The notes under the pieces: model-generated
What the model was told of the DNA's origin: nothing
The model's database searches: none
What the model saw: the letters and a program-made list of their open reading frames with translations, nothing else
Part shown: piece after piece, positions 17,863-26,218 of the stretch
How the letters are laid out: each line of letters starts with the position of its first letter
How positions within the stretch are numbered: the first letter of the stretch is position 1
Program-made: the position numbers and the translations under genes
DNA from: Streptomyces noursei ATCC 11455
Lineage (GTDB): Bacteria > Actinomycetota > Actinomycetes > Streptomycetales > Streptomycetaceae
Reading direction: 5' to 3'
Assembly (NCBI RefSeq): GCF_001704275.1
Contig: NZ_CP011533.1
Coordinates: 4,650,001 to 4,714,000 of the forward strand
DNA: 64,000 bases

Positions 17863-18608
17863 GGCCCCCCGGGCGGCGGCCCCGGATAGTCGGCACCGCC
17901 GCCCTCCCCCGGGCTCTCGACTCCGCCCGCGGCGCCGTCGGTGCGGGGACCGGCGTCCTGCTCCCACCCCTCGACGCGCGCCGCCGGGGTCAGCGGCCAG
18001 CACGCGAACCCCATCGACAGCGCTATGGCGTGCCCGAAGTCCGTGAAGGTCGCGCCGGTCACCAGCGGCACCCCGAAGAAGACCAGCACGCCGACGAGGT
18101 AGCCGTAGCGCCACGGCGGCGGCAGCCGGTAGGTCAGCACCCCGGCCGCGGCGGCCAGTCCGTAGGAGACGCCGATGTCCACGACGTGGGTCATCGAGCG
18201 CGGCAGCCGGTGGCCCTCGATGGCGAGCAGCACCAGTTCCTGGCTGGCCAGGGTGGCCGCGACGTGCGCCGCGCCGACCGTCAGCAACCAGCGCCAACTC
18301 CCCATCCACCGCTCGACGTTGGCGTGCACCAGCTCGAACATCGCCGCGTAGAGCAGGAACGACCCCGGCTTCTCGATCCAGAAACCGCTGATCAGCAGCG
18401 AGGTCAGCGGATGCTCGTTCAGCTCGTGGATGTTGCTGCTGTTGCGGTGCAGCAGGAACTGCTCCAGCCCCTCGGAGGCCGAGGCGATCACCAGGCTGGT
18501 GATGCCGATGATCAGCAGCCAGATGTGGGTGCCGGGCGTGGACCGGACCCAGTCCCACACCCAGGTCCTCGCCCGGCCGGCCAGGGCCCGGGGCGACGGT
18601 GGTTTCAT
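17853..18608 (-). CDS. Rhomboid-like polytopic membrane protein
   Basis: A 251-residue protein with about six membrane helices. The layout recalls the rhomboid fold: a first helix (HIWLLIIGITSLVIA), then a FELVHANVERWMG segment in place of the usual loop motifs. The GxSG nucleophile motif of active rhomboid proteases is not seen, so it is probably proteolytically inactive. The C-terminal 35 residues are Gly/Pro/Glu-rich. ATG at 18608 overlaps the Lrp stop (ATGA), coupling the two. Function is unknown. Confidence 0.65.
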   Translation of the reverse strand: MKPPSPRALAGRARTWVWDWVRSTPGTHIWLLIIGITSLVIASASEGLEQFLLHRNSSNIHELNEHPLTSLLISGFWIEKPGSFLLYAAMFELVHANVERWMGSWRWLLTVGAAHVAATLASQELVLLAIEGHRLPRSMTHVVDIGVSYGLAAAAGVLTYRLPPPWRYGYLVGVLVFFGVPLVTGATFTDFGHAIALSMGFACWPLTPAARVEGWEQDAGPRTDGAAGGVESPGEGGGADYPGPPPGGPQE

Positions 18609-19705
18609 CGGCGGCTCCTCGGAGCGGCGGGGGAGAACGCGAGATACGGGCCCGGCCCCTTGAGGTGCCGGATACGGGGCGAGCTCTCCATCGTCCGCAC
18701 GCCCGGCAGCGCCGCGACCCGGGTCGTCAGATAGGTGTAGAGCGCGCTGGTGTCCCGGCACAGGACGGACGCGAAGAGGTTGTTCGGCCCGGTGGTGGCG
18801 CCGGCGAAGGCGACCTCCGGGTGCGTGGCCAACGCCTCGCCGGTGGCGGCGAGTTCGGCCGGCTCGACGGACAGCCACAGCGCCACCATCACCCCGTACC
18901 CGAACAGCCGCAGATCGTAGTCGACGTCGTAATACAGCACGCCGTCCGCGCGCAGCGCCGCCAGCCGGCGGCGGACGGTGGTGGGCGACCAGCCGGTGAC
19001 CGCGGCGAGTTCGTCGAGCGGGGCCCGGCCGTCCCGGCCTAGCGCCTCGAACAGCCGCCGGTCGGCGTCGGAGAGCACCACCGGGAGTGGGGGTGCCCCC
19101 TGCGAATGGGGGTCCCCCCTGCTCGAACGCAGCTGAGAGCTTGGGGGAGGAGTTGAGGGCTTGGGGGACGGCCGCCGGGGCGGAGGCGGGCTCAGCCGGG
19201 CGGTCTCCTCGGCGGTCAGCGCGCCGGACTTGCTGACCATGCTCTGCGGGCCGCCGTAGAACTCGTGCAGCAGGCAGTGCGCGGCCACCCCGACCACGCT
19301 CGGGGTGCGCGGCAGCTTCTGGAGCAGCAGCGCGTCGCTGTGCTCGCTGCTCCCCGAGCGGCAGACCGCGGCGATCTCGGTGCCGCCGGACATCAGGCTG
19401 ACCCAGGAGGTGTCCGGGCGGCGGGCCAGCGCCTCGGCGACCGGCAGCGCGGCGTCCGGCGCGCACTGCACCCGCACCAGCCACTCCACCTCGCCCAGCG
19501 CCCGCGGCTCGGCCAGTCCCAGCACCCGGAACGCGCCGGAGCCGCGGTGCCGGGTGTAGCGGCGGGCCACCGTCTGGTCGGAGACGCCGAGGACCGCGGC
19601 GATCCGGCTGAAGGGGGCCCGGCCGTCGGTCTGCAGGGCGTGGATCAGCCGCCGGTCGAATTCGTCGAAGAGCGCGGGCCGGCCCGTGGTTCCGTCGGTT
19701 TTCAC
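18605..19705 (-). CDS. Lrp/AsnC family regulator with two tandem modules
   Basis: A 366-residue protein carrying two HTH-AsnC plus ligand-domain modules, roughly residues 13-165 and 210-355. The helices are FSRIAAVLGVSDQTVARR and LDELAAVTGWSPTTVRRR. Most Lrp proteins are single modules of 150-170 residues, so this acts like a covalent dimer. The linker near 175-205 is Pro/Ser-rich and is encoded by a palindromic repeat that looks inserted. It diverges from an MFS exporter 143 bp away and is coupled to the rhomboid-like gene. Control of the exporter is the simplest guess. Confidence 0.85.
   Translation of the reverse strand: MKTDGTTGRPALFDEFDRRLIHALQTDGRAPFSRIAAVLGVSDQTVARRYTRHRGSGAFRVLGLAEPRALGEVEWLVRVQCAPDAALPVAEALARRPDTSWVSLMSGGTEIAAVCRSGSSEHSDALLLQKLPRTPSVVGVAAHCLLHEFYGGPQSMVSKSGALTAEETARLSPPPPRRPSPKPSTPPPSSQLRSSRGDPHSQGAPPLPVVLSDADRRLFEALGRDGRAPLDELAAVTGWSPTTVRRRLAALRADGVLYYDVDYDLRLFGYGVMVALWLSVEPAELAATGEALATHPEVAFAGATTGPNNLFASVLCRDTSALYTYLTTRVAALPGVRTMESSPRIRHLKGPGPYLAFSPAAPRSRR
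19089..19171. repeat. GC-rich palindromic repeat inside the Lrp coding sequence
   Basis: The core runs GGGGGTGCC ... GGGGGTCCCCCC TGCTCGA ... GAGAGCTTGGGGGAGG (19089-19150). A partial second copy of its end, GAGGGCTTGGGGG, follows at 19155-19167. It aligns with the copy at 58184-58235 and a degenerate one at 23003-23039. It encodes the Pro/Ser-rich linker between the two Lrp modules. Confidence 0.7.
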
Positions 19706-19848
19706 CGTTGGAGGCTAACCCGTGTCGGAATCCGCCGCCGGGAGCGCCGTGACTGGGGGAACGGGCGGGGTGCGACGCAGAGTGGGCCGTCGGCCGGGCG
19801 CCCTGCCCGGACCCCACACCGGAGCACCACCCAACGGAGGACTTGATC

Positions 19849-21387
19849 ATGCGGTACGCACCGGGCAACGCTCCCGGCGGGGGCGGCGGCCGTAGTGCCA
19901 CAGGCACCGGGCGCGGCAAGTGGTGGCCCCTGGTCGCCATCACACTCGGCAACTTCATGCTGCTCGTCGACGTGACGATCGTGAACACCGCGCTGCCCCG
20001 GATAGCCGACGGCCTCGGCGCCTCCTTCACCTCGCTCCAGTGGGTGATGGACGGCTATGCGCTGGCGCTGGCCGCGCTCCTGATGGTGGCGGGCTCGGCG
20101 GCCGACCTCTATGGCCGGCGCCGCCTCTACGTCGCCGGGCTGGCGGTCTTCGCGCTCGCCTCGCTGGCCTGCGGGCTGGCCCCCGGCGCGGAGCTGCTGG
20201 TCGCCGCCCGGGTCGTCCAGGGCATCGGCGCCGCGGCGATGTTCGCCACCAACACCCCGCTGCTGATGGCCGCCTACCAGGGCCGGGACCGCGGGGTGGC
20301 GTTCGGCGTCTGGGGCGGCACCAGCGGCGCGGCGGCGGCCGTCGGCCCGGTCCTGGGCGGAATGCTCACCGAGTGGACCGACTGGCGGGCGATCTTCCTG
20401 GTCAACCTGCCGCTGACCGCCGTCGCGGTCTGGCTGACCCTGCGGTACGTGGGCGAGTCCTACGGCGACCTCGGTGCGCGGATCGACTGGCCGGGCGCGG
20501 CGTCCTTCACGGTGTGCGCGGGCACGCTGACGTACGGGCTGATGCGCGGCGGCGAACACGGCTGGACCGAGACCGGGACGCTGGCCGCGCTGGCGGTCGC
20601 CGTCCTCGCCCTGCTGGTGTTCGCGGTCGCCGAGCGGCGCGCCGCGCACCCGCTGCTGGACCTGCGGCTGCTGCGCCGCCCGTCGTTCGCGGTGCTGATG
20701 GCGGCGGCGCTGCTGATGCAGGCGGCGGCCTTCCCCTACCTGACGTTCGTGGGCCTGTGGGCGCAGGACATCCTCGGTCTGAGCCCGATCGGGGCGGGCC
20801 TGGCGGTGACCCCGTTGGCGCTGATGTCCCTGCTGGTCGGTGTGCTGGGCGGCCGGGCGCTGCAGCGGATGGCGCCGCAACTCCCGCTCGGCATCGGCCT
20901 GTTGCTGATCGGCGCGGGCAGCCTGCTGCACGTCGTACTGCTCGGCTCCGGCGCGAGCTGGCCCGCGCTGGTGCCGGGCCTGGCGGTGAGCGGACTCGGC
21001 GTCGGCGCGGCGATGCCGGTGCTGGTGTCGGCGGCGCTCGGCGCGGCCCCGCCGCAGCGGGCCGGAATGGCGAGCGGGGCGGTGAACACCTTCCGGCAGC
21101 TGGGGTTCGCGTTCGGGATCGCGGTCCTGGGGACGGTGTTCGGCACCGCGCTGCGGGACTCCGGGGCGCGCGCCGGCGGCCGGGACGCGCTCGCCGCCGG
21201 CTACCTCTCCGGGCTGCGGGAGATCACCCTGATCTCCGGTCTGGTGGCGCTGGCCACCGGTCTGCTGGTGCTCGCGGTGGTCCGGCGCGCGCCGGGGTCG
21301 GACGGCGGACGGCCGGGAGCGGCGGACGGCGCGGACGCCGGGCCCGCCGACGCCCGGCCGCGGGCCCAGGCGCCGGCGGGGGCCTGA
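19849..21387 (+). CDS. MFS drug exporter, DHA2 (14-helix) family
   Basis: A 512-residue transporter. The first helix carries the DHA2 signature LVDVTIVNTALPRIA; motif A is GSAADLYGRRRLY after helix 2, and RVVQGIGAAAMFATN follows. About 14 hydrophobic segments fit the proton-driven multidrug/antibiotic exporters of this family. The C-terminal ~35 residues are polar Gly/Ala/Asp. ATG at 19849 is chosen over an in-frame TTG six bases upstream because GGAGGA stands at the proper distance. It diverges from the double Lrp regulator. The exported compound is unknown. Confidence 0.88.
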   Translation: MRYAPGNAPGGGGGRSATGTGRGKWWPLVAITLGNFMLLVDVTIVNTALPRIADGLGASFTSLQWVMDGYALALAALLMVAGSAADLYGRRRLYVAGLAVFALASLACGLAPGAELLVAARVVQGIGAAAMFATNTPLLMAAYQGRDRGVAFGVWGGTSGAAAAVGPVLGGMLTEWTDWRAIFLVNLPLTAVAVWLTLRYVGESYGDLGARIDWPGAASFTVCAGTLTYGLMRGGEHGWTETGTLAALAVAVLALLVFAVAERRAAHPLLDLRLLRRPSFAVLMAAALLMQAAAFPYLTFVGLWAQDILGLSPIGAGLAVTPLALMSLLVGVLGGRALQRMAPQLPLGIGLLLIGAGSLLHVVLLGSGASWPALVPGLAVSGLGVGAAMPVLVSAALGAAPPQRAGMASGAVNTFRQLGFAFGIAVLGTVFGTALRDSGARAGGRDALAAGYLSGLREITLISGLVALATGLLVLAVVRRAPGSDGGRPGAADGADAGPADARPRAQAPAGA

Positions 21388-21611
21388 CGCCGGCGGTACC
21401 CGCGGCCCCCGCGGACGGGGCCGTGCGGGCAGCATCGCGAGAGGGCGGGTCGGCACCCGGAACCGCACGGCCGTCCACGGTTCCGGGTTGCCGCCCTTGG
21501 GCCCTGGAACGATCGTCCCGGGGCGGCACACCCAAGTCAATCCTCGGGTTTCCTTGCAAACTCCTTAGCCACAACTTGGGTTGGCGGGCGACGGCACCGT
21601 AGCGTGACGGG

Positions 21612-22622
21612 GTGACTCTCGACGATCTGCGCGCCTTCGTGGCGGTCTGCGAGGCGGGCAGCCTCAGCGCCGTCGCCCGCGACCTCGGCTGCACCCAGTC
21701 CGCCGTCAGCCAACGCGTCAAACGCCTCGAACGAGAGGCGGGCGTCGACCTGTTGGAGCGCCGGCCGCGCGGCGTGGCACCGACCGCCGCCGGCCGGATC
21801 CTGCACCGCGCCGCCGCCGACGGCCTGGGCGGACTGGACCTGGCCCTGCGCCGGCTGGCCGACCTGCGGCGGGGCGACGGCGGGACGGTCCGGGTCACCA
21901 CCGGCGCCACCACCGTCCGGCACTTCATGTCCGACGCGGTGGTCGCCTTCCGGGACCGTCACCCGCACGTCAACCTGGAGTTCCACACCGAGAGTTCCAG
22001 CCGCCGCTGCTTCGAGGCGGTCGCGGACGGCGACTCCGAACTGGCCTGGATCACCATCGGCCCGCCCGTGCGGGGCATCGAACAACACCCGGTGATCGGC
22101 CTGCCGTGGGTGCTCGCGGTCCGGGCGGGCGATCCGCTCGCCGCCCGCGACCGCATCGAACCGGACGAACTGGCCGGCCTCCGCCTCATCCGGCTGCCGG
22201 AGAACTCCACGTCCCGTATGCGCCTCGACGGACACCTCGGCCATCGGGACGGCGCCCCGGCACCGGATCCCGCGGTGCCCGGCCCCAGCGCCACCAGCGT
22301 CGCCGACTGGGACACCGCGCTGCTCCTCGCCGAACTCGGCGTCGGCCCCGCCGTCGTCCCCCGCCTCCCCGGCCACCGGGCCACCGCCGACCACCCCGGC
22401 CTGCGGCTGGTGCCGGTCCCGGCGCTGCCGCCGCTGACGACCGGCTGGGCGGTGCGGCAGTGGGCCGCGCTCAGCCCCGCGGCCGTGGAGTTCGCCGAGA
22501 CGGTGAACCGGCATCTGGTGGGCGGGACTTCGGCCGCCGCGACCGGGCGCCGGAACCCGGCCGCGGCGCTCGGCAGCACCCTCCCCGGGCCTCGTCCTCA
22601 GGCCCGGACGACCGGTTCCTGA
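21612..22622 (+). CDS. LysR family transcriptional regulator
   Basis: A 336-residue LTTR with GTG start. The winged helix is at residues 1-60 (LSAVARDLGCTQSAVSQRVK), then the type 2 periplasmic-binding-like effector domain to about 295. The last ~35 residues are a disordered Ala/Pro/Arg tail. Target and ligand are unknown; it reads away from the MFS gene, so it may be autonomous. Its 3' end overlaps the convergent MerR remnant by 25 bp. Confidence 0.88.
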   Translation: MTLDDLRAFVAVCEAGSLSAVARDLGCTQSAVSQRVKRLEREAGVDLLERRPRGVAPTAAGRILHRAAADGLGGLDLALRRLADLRRGDGGTVRVTTGATTVRHFMSDAVVAFRDRHPHVNLEFHTESSSRRCFEAVADGDSELAWITIGPPVRGIEQHPVIGLPWVLAVRAGDPLAARDRIEPDELAGLRLIRLPENSTSRMRLDGHLGHRDGAPAPDPAVPGPSATSVADWDTALLLAELGVGPAVVPRLPGHRATADHPGLRLVPVPALPPLTTGWAVRQWAALSPAAVEFAETVNRHLVGGTSAAATGRRNPAAALGSTLPGPRPQARTTGS

Positions 22623-23556
22623 ATCTCGGTGACCCACTTCTCCTTGTCGTCCGGGCACTCCAGATACAGCTCGCGGGCATACCCGGCCGAGCGGTAACCG
22701 TTGGTGTCCATCCAGTGCGCGAGGTGCTGCGCGGTCGGCACGATCCGGCTCATCGGGCCGTGGTGGACGACGGTCGCGGCGAGGTCGAGCCCCGGCAGCG
22801 TGACGGCGTCGAAGCCGAGCCCGGTGGCCGGCGCCGCGGCGGAGACGGAAGCAGGGGCGGCGGGGGCCGCGGGCTCGACTCCCTTCCGCCGCAGGGCCCT
22901 TGTCAGCTCCTCCGGCGCGATCACGATGCCGGCGTGCACCACGACCGCGTCCCCGGCGCCCGCCCCCTCGGCGCCGGCGGCCTCCGGCGCGGCCTCGTAG
23001 TACTTCCCCAAGCTCTTAAGGAGCAGGGGAGACCCCATCGGCCCGGCCCGGCCGGGGTCACCCCCGCCTCCGCCAGCCGGCGGACCAGCTCCTCGTAGAG
23101 CGGTGTGATGACCGGTCCGATGTCCTCGGGACCGTAGCCGGCGGCGATCCCGCTCAGCTCCGCGAGCAGGACCGGCTCCGTGCTCTTGAGCACCACGTCG
23201 TCGGCGGACATGCTTCCCTCACTCTCGATCGTCCGGAGCCTCGCCTCGACCTGGGCCAGCCGCGCCTCGGTGGCGGCCCGCGCGGCGGCCAGCTCCGCCT
23301 GCCGCAGGCGCAGCATGCCGCGCAGCTCCGCCACGTCCACCTGCTCGTCCAGGATGGCCGCCACCTGGTGGAGGCTGAATCCGAGGTCCTTGAGCGCGAT
23401 GACGCGGTTGAGCCGGGCGAGTTGGGCCGCCGCGTAGAAGCGGTAGCCGGTGACGGGGTCGGTACGGGCGGGCCGCAGCAGTCCGAACGCGTCGTAGTGA
23501 CGCAGCATGCGGGCCGAGACACGGCCGTACCGGGCGAAGTCTCCGATGGTGAACAT
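22598..23556 (-). pseudogene. MerR-family regulator with GyrI-like domain, frameshifted by a repeat
   Basis: The N-terminal part (start ATG 23556, good GGAAGG site) has a MerR helix (MFTIGDFARYGRVSARML), a coiled coil, and the start of a GyrI-like effector domain ending ...EAGVTPAGPG. The effector domain resumes in another frame at YYEAAPEAAG (about 22999) and runs to 22598. Between the two halves sits a 37-bp element, ATGGGGTCTCCCCTGCTC...GAGCTTGGGG, of the same family as the repeats at 19089 and 58184. Removing 35 or 38 bp would restore one frame of about 305 codons. As it stands, translation would end with about 45 wrong residues at 22921. A sequencing error is the alternative. Confidence 0.75.
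23003..23039. repeat. Short degenerate copy of the palindromic repeat in the MerR gene
   Basis: On the minus strand it reads GATGGGGTCTCCCC-TGCTCCTTAA-GAGCTTGGGGAAG. It keeps the TGCTC / GAGCTTGGGG core and G/C flanks of the longer copies. It lies precisely at the frame break of the MerR gene. Confidence 0.65.
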
Positions 23557-23861
23557 GACGCCTTCCAGTGGAGTGGTTTCCACAGTGTCAAGGTCAAGGA
23601 CGGCCGCAACCCCACGGGGGACGTAGCGGACGCGGTCACGGTCCGTTGCCCGCCCGGGACCGCTCCGCGACCGGAATGCGCCACTCGACGACGCGCTCCG
23701 GCCAGCGGCGGCATCATCGCGTCAAGTCCGGTCCGCAAAACGTCAACGAAGCGTCATGGAGCGGAGGGAAGCCCCCGGAGCCGGGCATAGCGTCTGTGCC
23801 GAGCCCCGGCGCACGCCTAGTCCATCGGTCCGGGGCCGCCGTCCCGTCGAGGAGCAACGCC
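23557..23861. other. Divergent intergenic region upstream of the broken MerR gene
   Basis: 305 bp. On the MerR side, TTGACCTTGACACTGTGG (minus strand, about 23580-23600) resembles the long-spacer promoters MerR proteins act on, but no clear -10 is assigned. The rest shows no recognised signal. Confidence 0.4.
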
Positions 23862-24347
23862 GTGTCCCACCATCTCCACGCGGAAGACCCCGAGCCTGCT
23901 GATCGTGTCCCGGCCGGGCCTCTCTTCGTCCCCGTCCGGCCGGGCCCCGCGGGCTGCACCGCCCGCCTGTTCCGCACCCCGCTCGGCGGCCGCACGGCCG
24001 TCGGCTTCACCTCACCGCAGCGGCTGGCCGAGGTTCTCGGCGGCGGCCAGCCCTGGGTGCGGCTCTCCGAGTCCGCGCTGCGCGCGCTGGCCGAGCCGGT
24101 CGGCGCGACCACCGTGACTGTCGATCCGCGCTTCGCCCCCGAGGCTCCCCGCGAGCCCCGCCGCACCCCCGACGCCGCCCGTGACCCGCGGTTCGCGCCC
24201 GGCGTCGTGCGCACCACCCGTGACCCGCTGATCGGCCGCGACGCTCCCCGTGAGCCGCTTTTCACCCCCGACGTCCGCCGCGAACCACGGCTCGCCCCGG
24301 GAGTTCCCCGCGCCTCCCGCAGCAGCCACCTCCGCCCGGCCGTCTGA
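23862..24347 (+). CDS. SAV_915-type/SseB-like small protein with repetitive C-terminal tail
   Basis: A 161-residue protein with GTG start and GGAG 7 nt upstream. Residues about 20-85 match the short SAV_915-type domain common in Streptomyces (LFVPVRPGP, RTAVGFTSPQRLAEVLG, VTVDPRF). From about 86 to the end it is a degenerate tandem repeat of 10-12 residues with the pattern R-[FL]-x-P-x-[AV]-x-R-[ED]-P, rich in Arg and Pro. The domain's function is not known. It lies 17 bp upstream of the lysA-like gene, so co-transcription is likely. Confidence 0.65.
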   Translation: MSHHLHAEDPEPADRVPAGPLFVPVRPGPAGCTARLFRTPLGGRTAVGFTSPQRLAEVLGGGQPWVRLSESALRALAEPVGATTVTVDPRFAPEAPREPRRTPDAARDPRFAPGVVRTTRDPLIGRDAPREPLFTPDVRREPRLAPGVPRASRSSHLRPAV

Positions 24348-24364
24348 GGAAGGGGCACCCCACC

Positions 24365-25774
24365 ATGACCCACACCACGCTGCCCCGGACCACCCGGACC
24401 ACGACGCCGCCCGCACCACGGACGACCGGGACCCGACCGTCCCCCGCGCCGTCGGCGGCGACCCCCGACCAGGGCCCGGACCCGCTCGACATCTGGCCCG
24501 CGTCCACCGTGCCGCTCCCCGGCGAGGACCTCGCCGTCGGCGGCGTCCCGCTGACCGAACTCGCCGAGCGCTTCGGCACCCCCGCCTACGTCCTGGACGA
24601 GGACGAGGTGCGCCGCCGCTGCCGCACCTACCTCCGCGCCTTTCCCGACGCCGACGTCTACTACGCGGCCAAGGCGTTCCTGTGCCGCGCCATGGCGCAC
24701 TGGGTCGCGGAGGAGGGCCTGGGCCTCGACGTCTGCTCCGCCGGCGAACTGGAACTCGCCGTCACCACCGGCTTCCCGCCCGAGCGGATCGTGCTGCACG
24801 GCAACGCCAAGAGCCCGGCCGACCTGCAGGCCGCGCTCCGGCTCGGCGTCGGCCGGATCGTCATCGACAGCACCTCCGAGATCGCCCGGCTGGCCGCCGC
24901 GGTCCCGGCCGGCAGCCGGCAGAAGGTGCTGATCCGGGTCGTCCCGGGGATCGCCGCCGGCGGGCACGCCAAGATCCGCACCGGTACCGACGACCAGAAG
25001 TTCGGGCTGTCCCTCGCCGACGGTTCCGCGCAGCACGCCATCACCCGCGTACTGGGCCAGCAGCGCCTCGAACTCGTCGGCCTGCACTGCCACTTGGGCT
25101 CCCAGATCACCGCCGTCAAGCCCTACCTCTCGGCGGTGCGGCGACTGGTCGGCCTGCTGGCCCGCGTCCACGAACAGCACGGGATCACCCTCCCCGAACT
25201 GGACCTGGGCGGCGGCCACGGCGTCGCCTACCGGCCGGGCGAGCCCGCCCTCGACATCACCGGACTCGCCGCCAAGATCCGCGCCGAACTGGCCGGCGGC
25301 TGTGCGGCGGCCGGCCTCCCGGTGCCGCGGCTGGCCGTCGAGCCGGGCCGCGCCATCGCCGGCCCGTCCGGCGTCGTCCTCTACCGGGTGCTCTCCGTCA
25401 AGCGCACCGGCGTCCACACCTTCGTGGCGGTGGACGGCGGGATGAGCGACAACCCGCGGCCGGCGCTGTACGGGGTGCGCTACGCGCCCCGGCTGGTCGG
25501 GCGCCACTCGACCGTCGCGACCGAGCCGGTGACCGTCGTCGGCCGGCACTGCGAGGCCGGCGACATCCTCGCCTCCGACGTCCAACTGCCCGGCGACATC
25601 CGCCCCGGCGACCTCGTCGCCGTCCCGGTGGCCGGCGCGTACCACCTGTCGATGGCCTCCGGCTACAACCTCGTCGGCCGCCCGCCGGTCGTCGCGGTCA
25701 CATCGGGCCACGCCCGGCTCCTGGTCCGCCGGGAATCCCTGGCCGACATCCAGGAACGCGACATCGGCCTGTGA
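24365..25774 (+). CDS. lysA: Diaminopimelate decarboxylase (PLP, alanine-racemase fold)
   Basis: A 469-residue fold-III PLP enzyme that makes lysine from meso-diaminopimelate. The Schiff-base Lys is K103 in YYAAKAF. HCHLGS, DLGGGHG and EPGR supply cofactor phosphate and substrate contacts; MSDNPRP and the CEAGD segment are the other active-site pieces. An extra ~35-residue Thr/Pro-rich N-terminus precedes the usual start of the fold. No threonine or homoserine genes lie nearby, where the housekeeping lysA of Streptomyces is often found, so this may be a second copy. Other substrates of the family, such as ornithine-like diamines, cannot be excluded. Confidence 0.82.
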   Translation: MTHTTLPRTTRTTTPPAPRTTGTRPSPAPSAATPDQGPDPLDIWPASTVPLPGEDLAVGGVPLTELAERFGTPAYVLDEDEVRRRCRTYLRAFPDADVYYAAKAFLCRAMAHWVAEEGLGLDVCSAGELELAVTTGFPPERIVLHGNAKSPADLQAALRLGVGRIVIDSTSEIARLAAAVPAGSRQKVLIRVVPGIAAGGHAKIRTGTDDQKFGLSLADGSAQHAITRVLGQQRLELVGLHCHLGSQITAVKPYLSAVRRLVGLLARVHEQHGITLPELDLGGGHGVAYRPGEPALDITGLAAKIRAELAGGCAAAGLPVPRLAVEPGRAIAGPSGVVLYRVLSVKRTGVHTFVAVDGGMSDNPRPALYGVRYAPRLVGRHSTVATEPVTVVGRHCEAGDILASDVQLPGDIRPGDLVAVPVAGAYHLSMASGYNLVGRPPVVAVTSGHARLLVRRESLADIQERDIGL

Positions 25775-25998
25775 GGGGCTGAGGGGGCGGGGGCCGGCCG
25801 GTTCGGGGCAGGGGCTGGGGCTGGGGCCGGTTCGGTGCGGGGCCGGTTCGGGCTCGGGTCCCGGCCTCGGCCTCTGCCCCGGCCTCTGCCCTGGGGCCGA
25901 GGTCGCGGGCCTCCGGGGTGGGGCGGCTGCCTGCGGGTGGGGCTGCCTGCGGGTGGGGCTGCCCGTGAGTGGGCGGCTGCCCGTTCCTGCCGCTGGCC

Positions 25999-26073
25999 CG
26001 ACGCCTCCTCTTCCGACGCCTTCTCTTCCGACGCCTTCTCTTCCGACATCTTCTCTTCCGACGCCTTCGCGTC
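25999..26073. repeat. Five 15-bp tandem repeats
   Basis: The unit is CGACGCCTTCTCTTC. Units 2 and 3 are identical; units 1, 4 and 5 carry 1-3 changes. It lies just upstream of a hairpin and the GntR promoter region. Confidence 0.85.
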
Positions 26074-26077
26074 TCGC

Positions 26078-26113
26078 CGTAGGGCCCCGCACGGTCCGGT
26101 GTGGGACCCTACG
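26078..26113. terminator. Hairpin between lysA and GntR
   Basis: CGTAGGG and CCCTACG are perfect arms around a 22-nt GC-rich loop, followed ten bases on by TTTT. It could terminate lysA transcription or be a regulator site. Confidence 0.45.
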
Positions 26114-26138
26114 CCGGCCCTTTTAGCTGCACCGTGAA

Positions 26139-26150
26139 ACAATCGGTTGT
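26139..26150. promoter_or_regulatory. Candidate GntR/FadR-type operator
   Basis: ACAATCGGTTGT is near-symmetric (ACAA..TTGT), 68 bp before the GntR start, and overlaps a -10-like TAGGAT. FadR-subfamily operators are short palindromes of this kind. Autoregulation is inferred. Confidence 0.35.
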
Positions 26151-26218
26151 AGGATGACTGGGCAACCGGGCAAACACGCGCGGGCGGAACCAACAGGAAC
26201 GGGCACGGGACCACGGCG

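Larger units (their letters stand above)
25775..26218. other. 444-bp gap between lysA and GntR
   Basis: The first 200 bp is low-complexity GGGGCTGGGGCC-type sequence. A 15-bp tandem repeat, a hairpin and a short palindrome follow, listed separately. No credible gene; a minus-strand frame through the tandem repeat has no ribosome site. Confidence 0.5.

Noticed and set aside
17895..17935. Fourth copy of the palindromic repeat in the rhomboid-like gene
   Set aside because: CCTCCCCCGGGCTCTCGACTC resembles half of the element only; the TGCTCGA half is missing, so chance similarity is likely.
25840..26090. Minus-strand KASEE-repeat peptide
   Set aside because: It is the translation of the 15-bp tandem repeat; no convincing start or family.
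26130..26145. CACCGTGAAAC as a parS half-site
   Set aside because: Only one arm matches; the other arm is unrelated.
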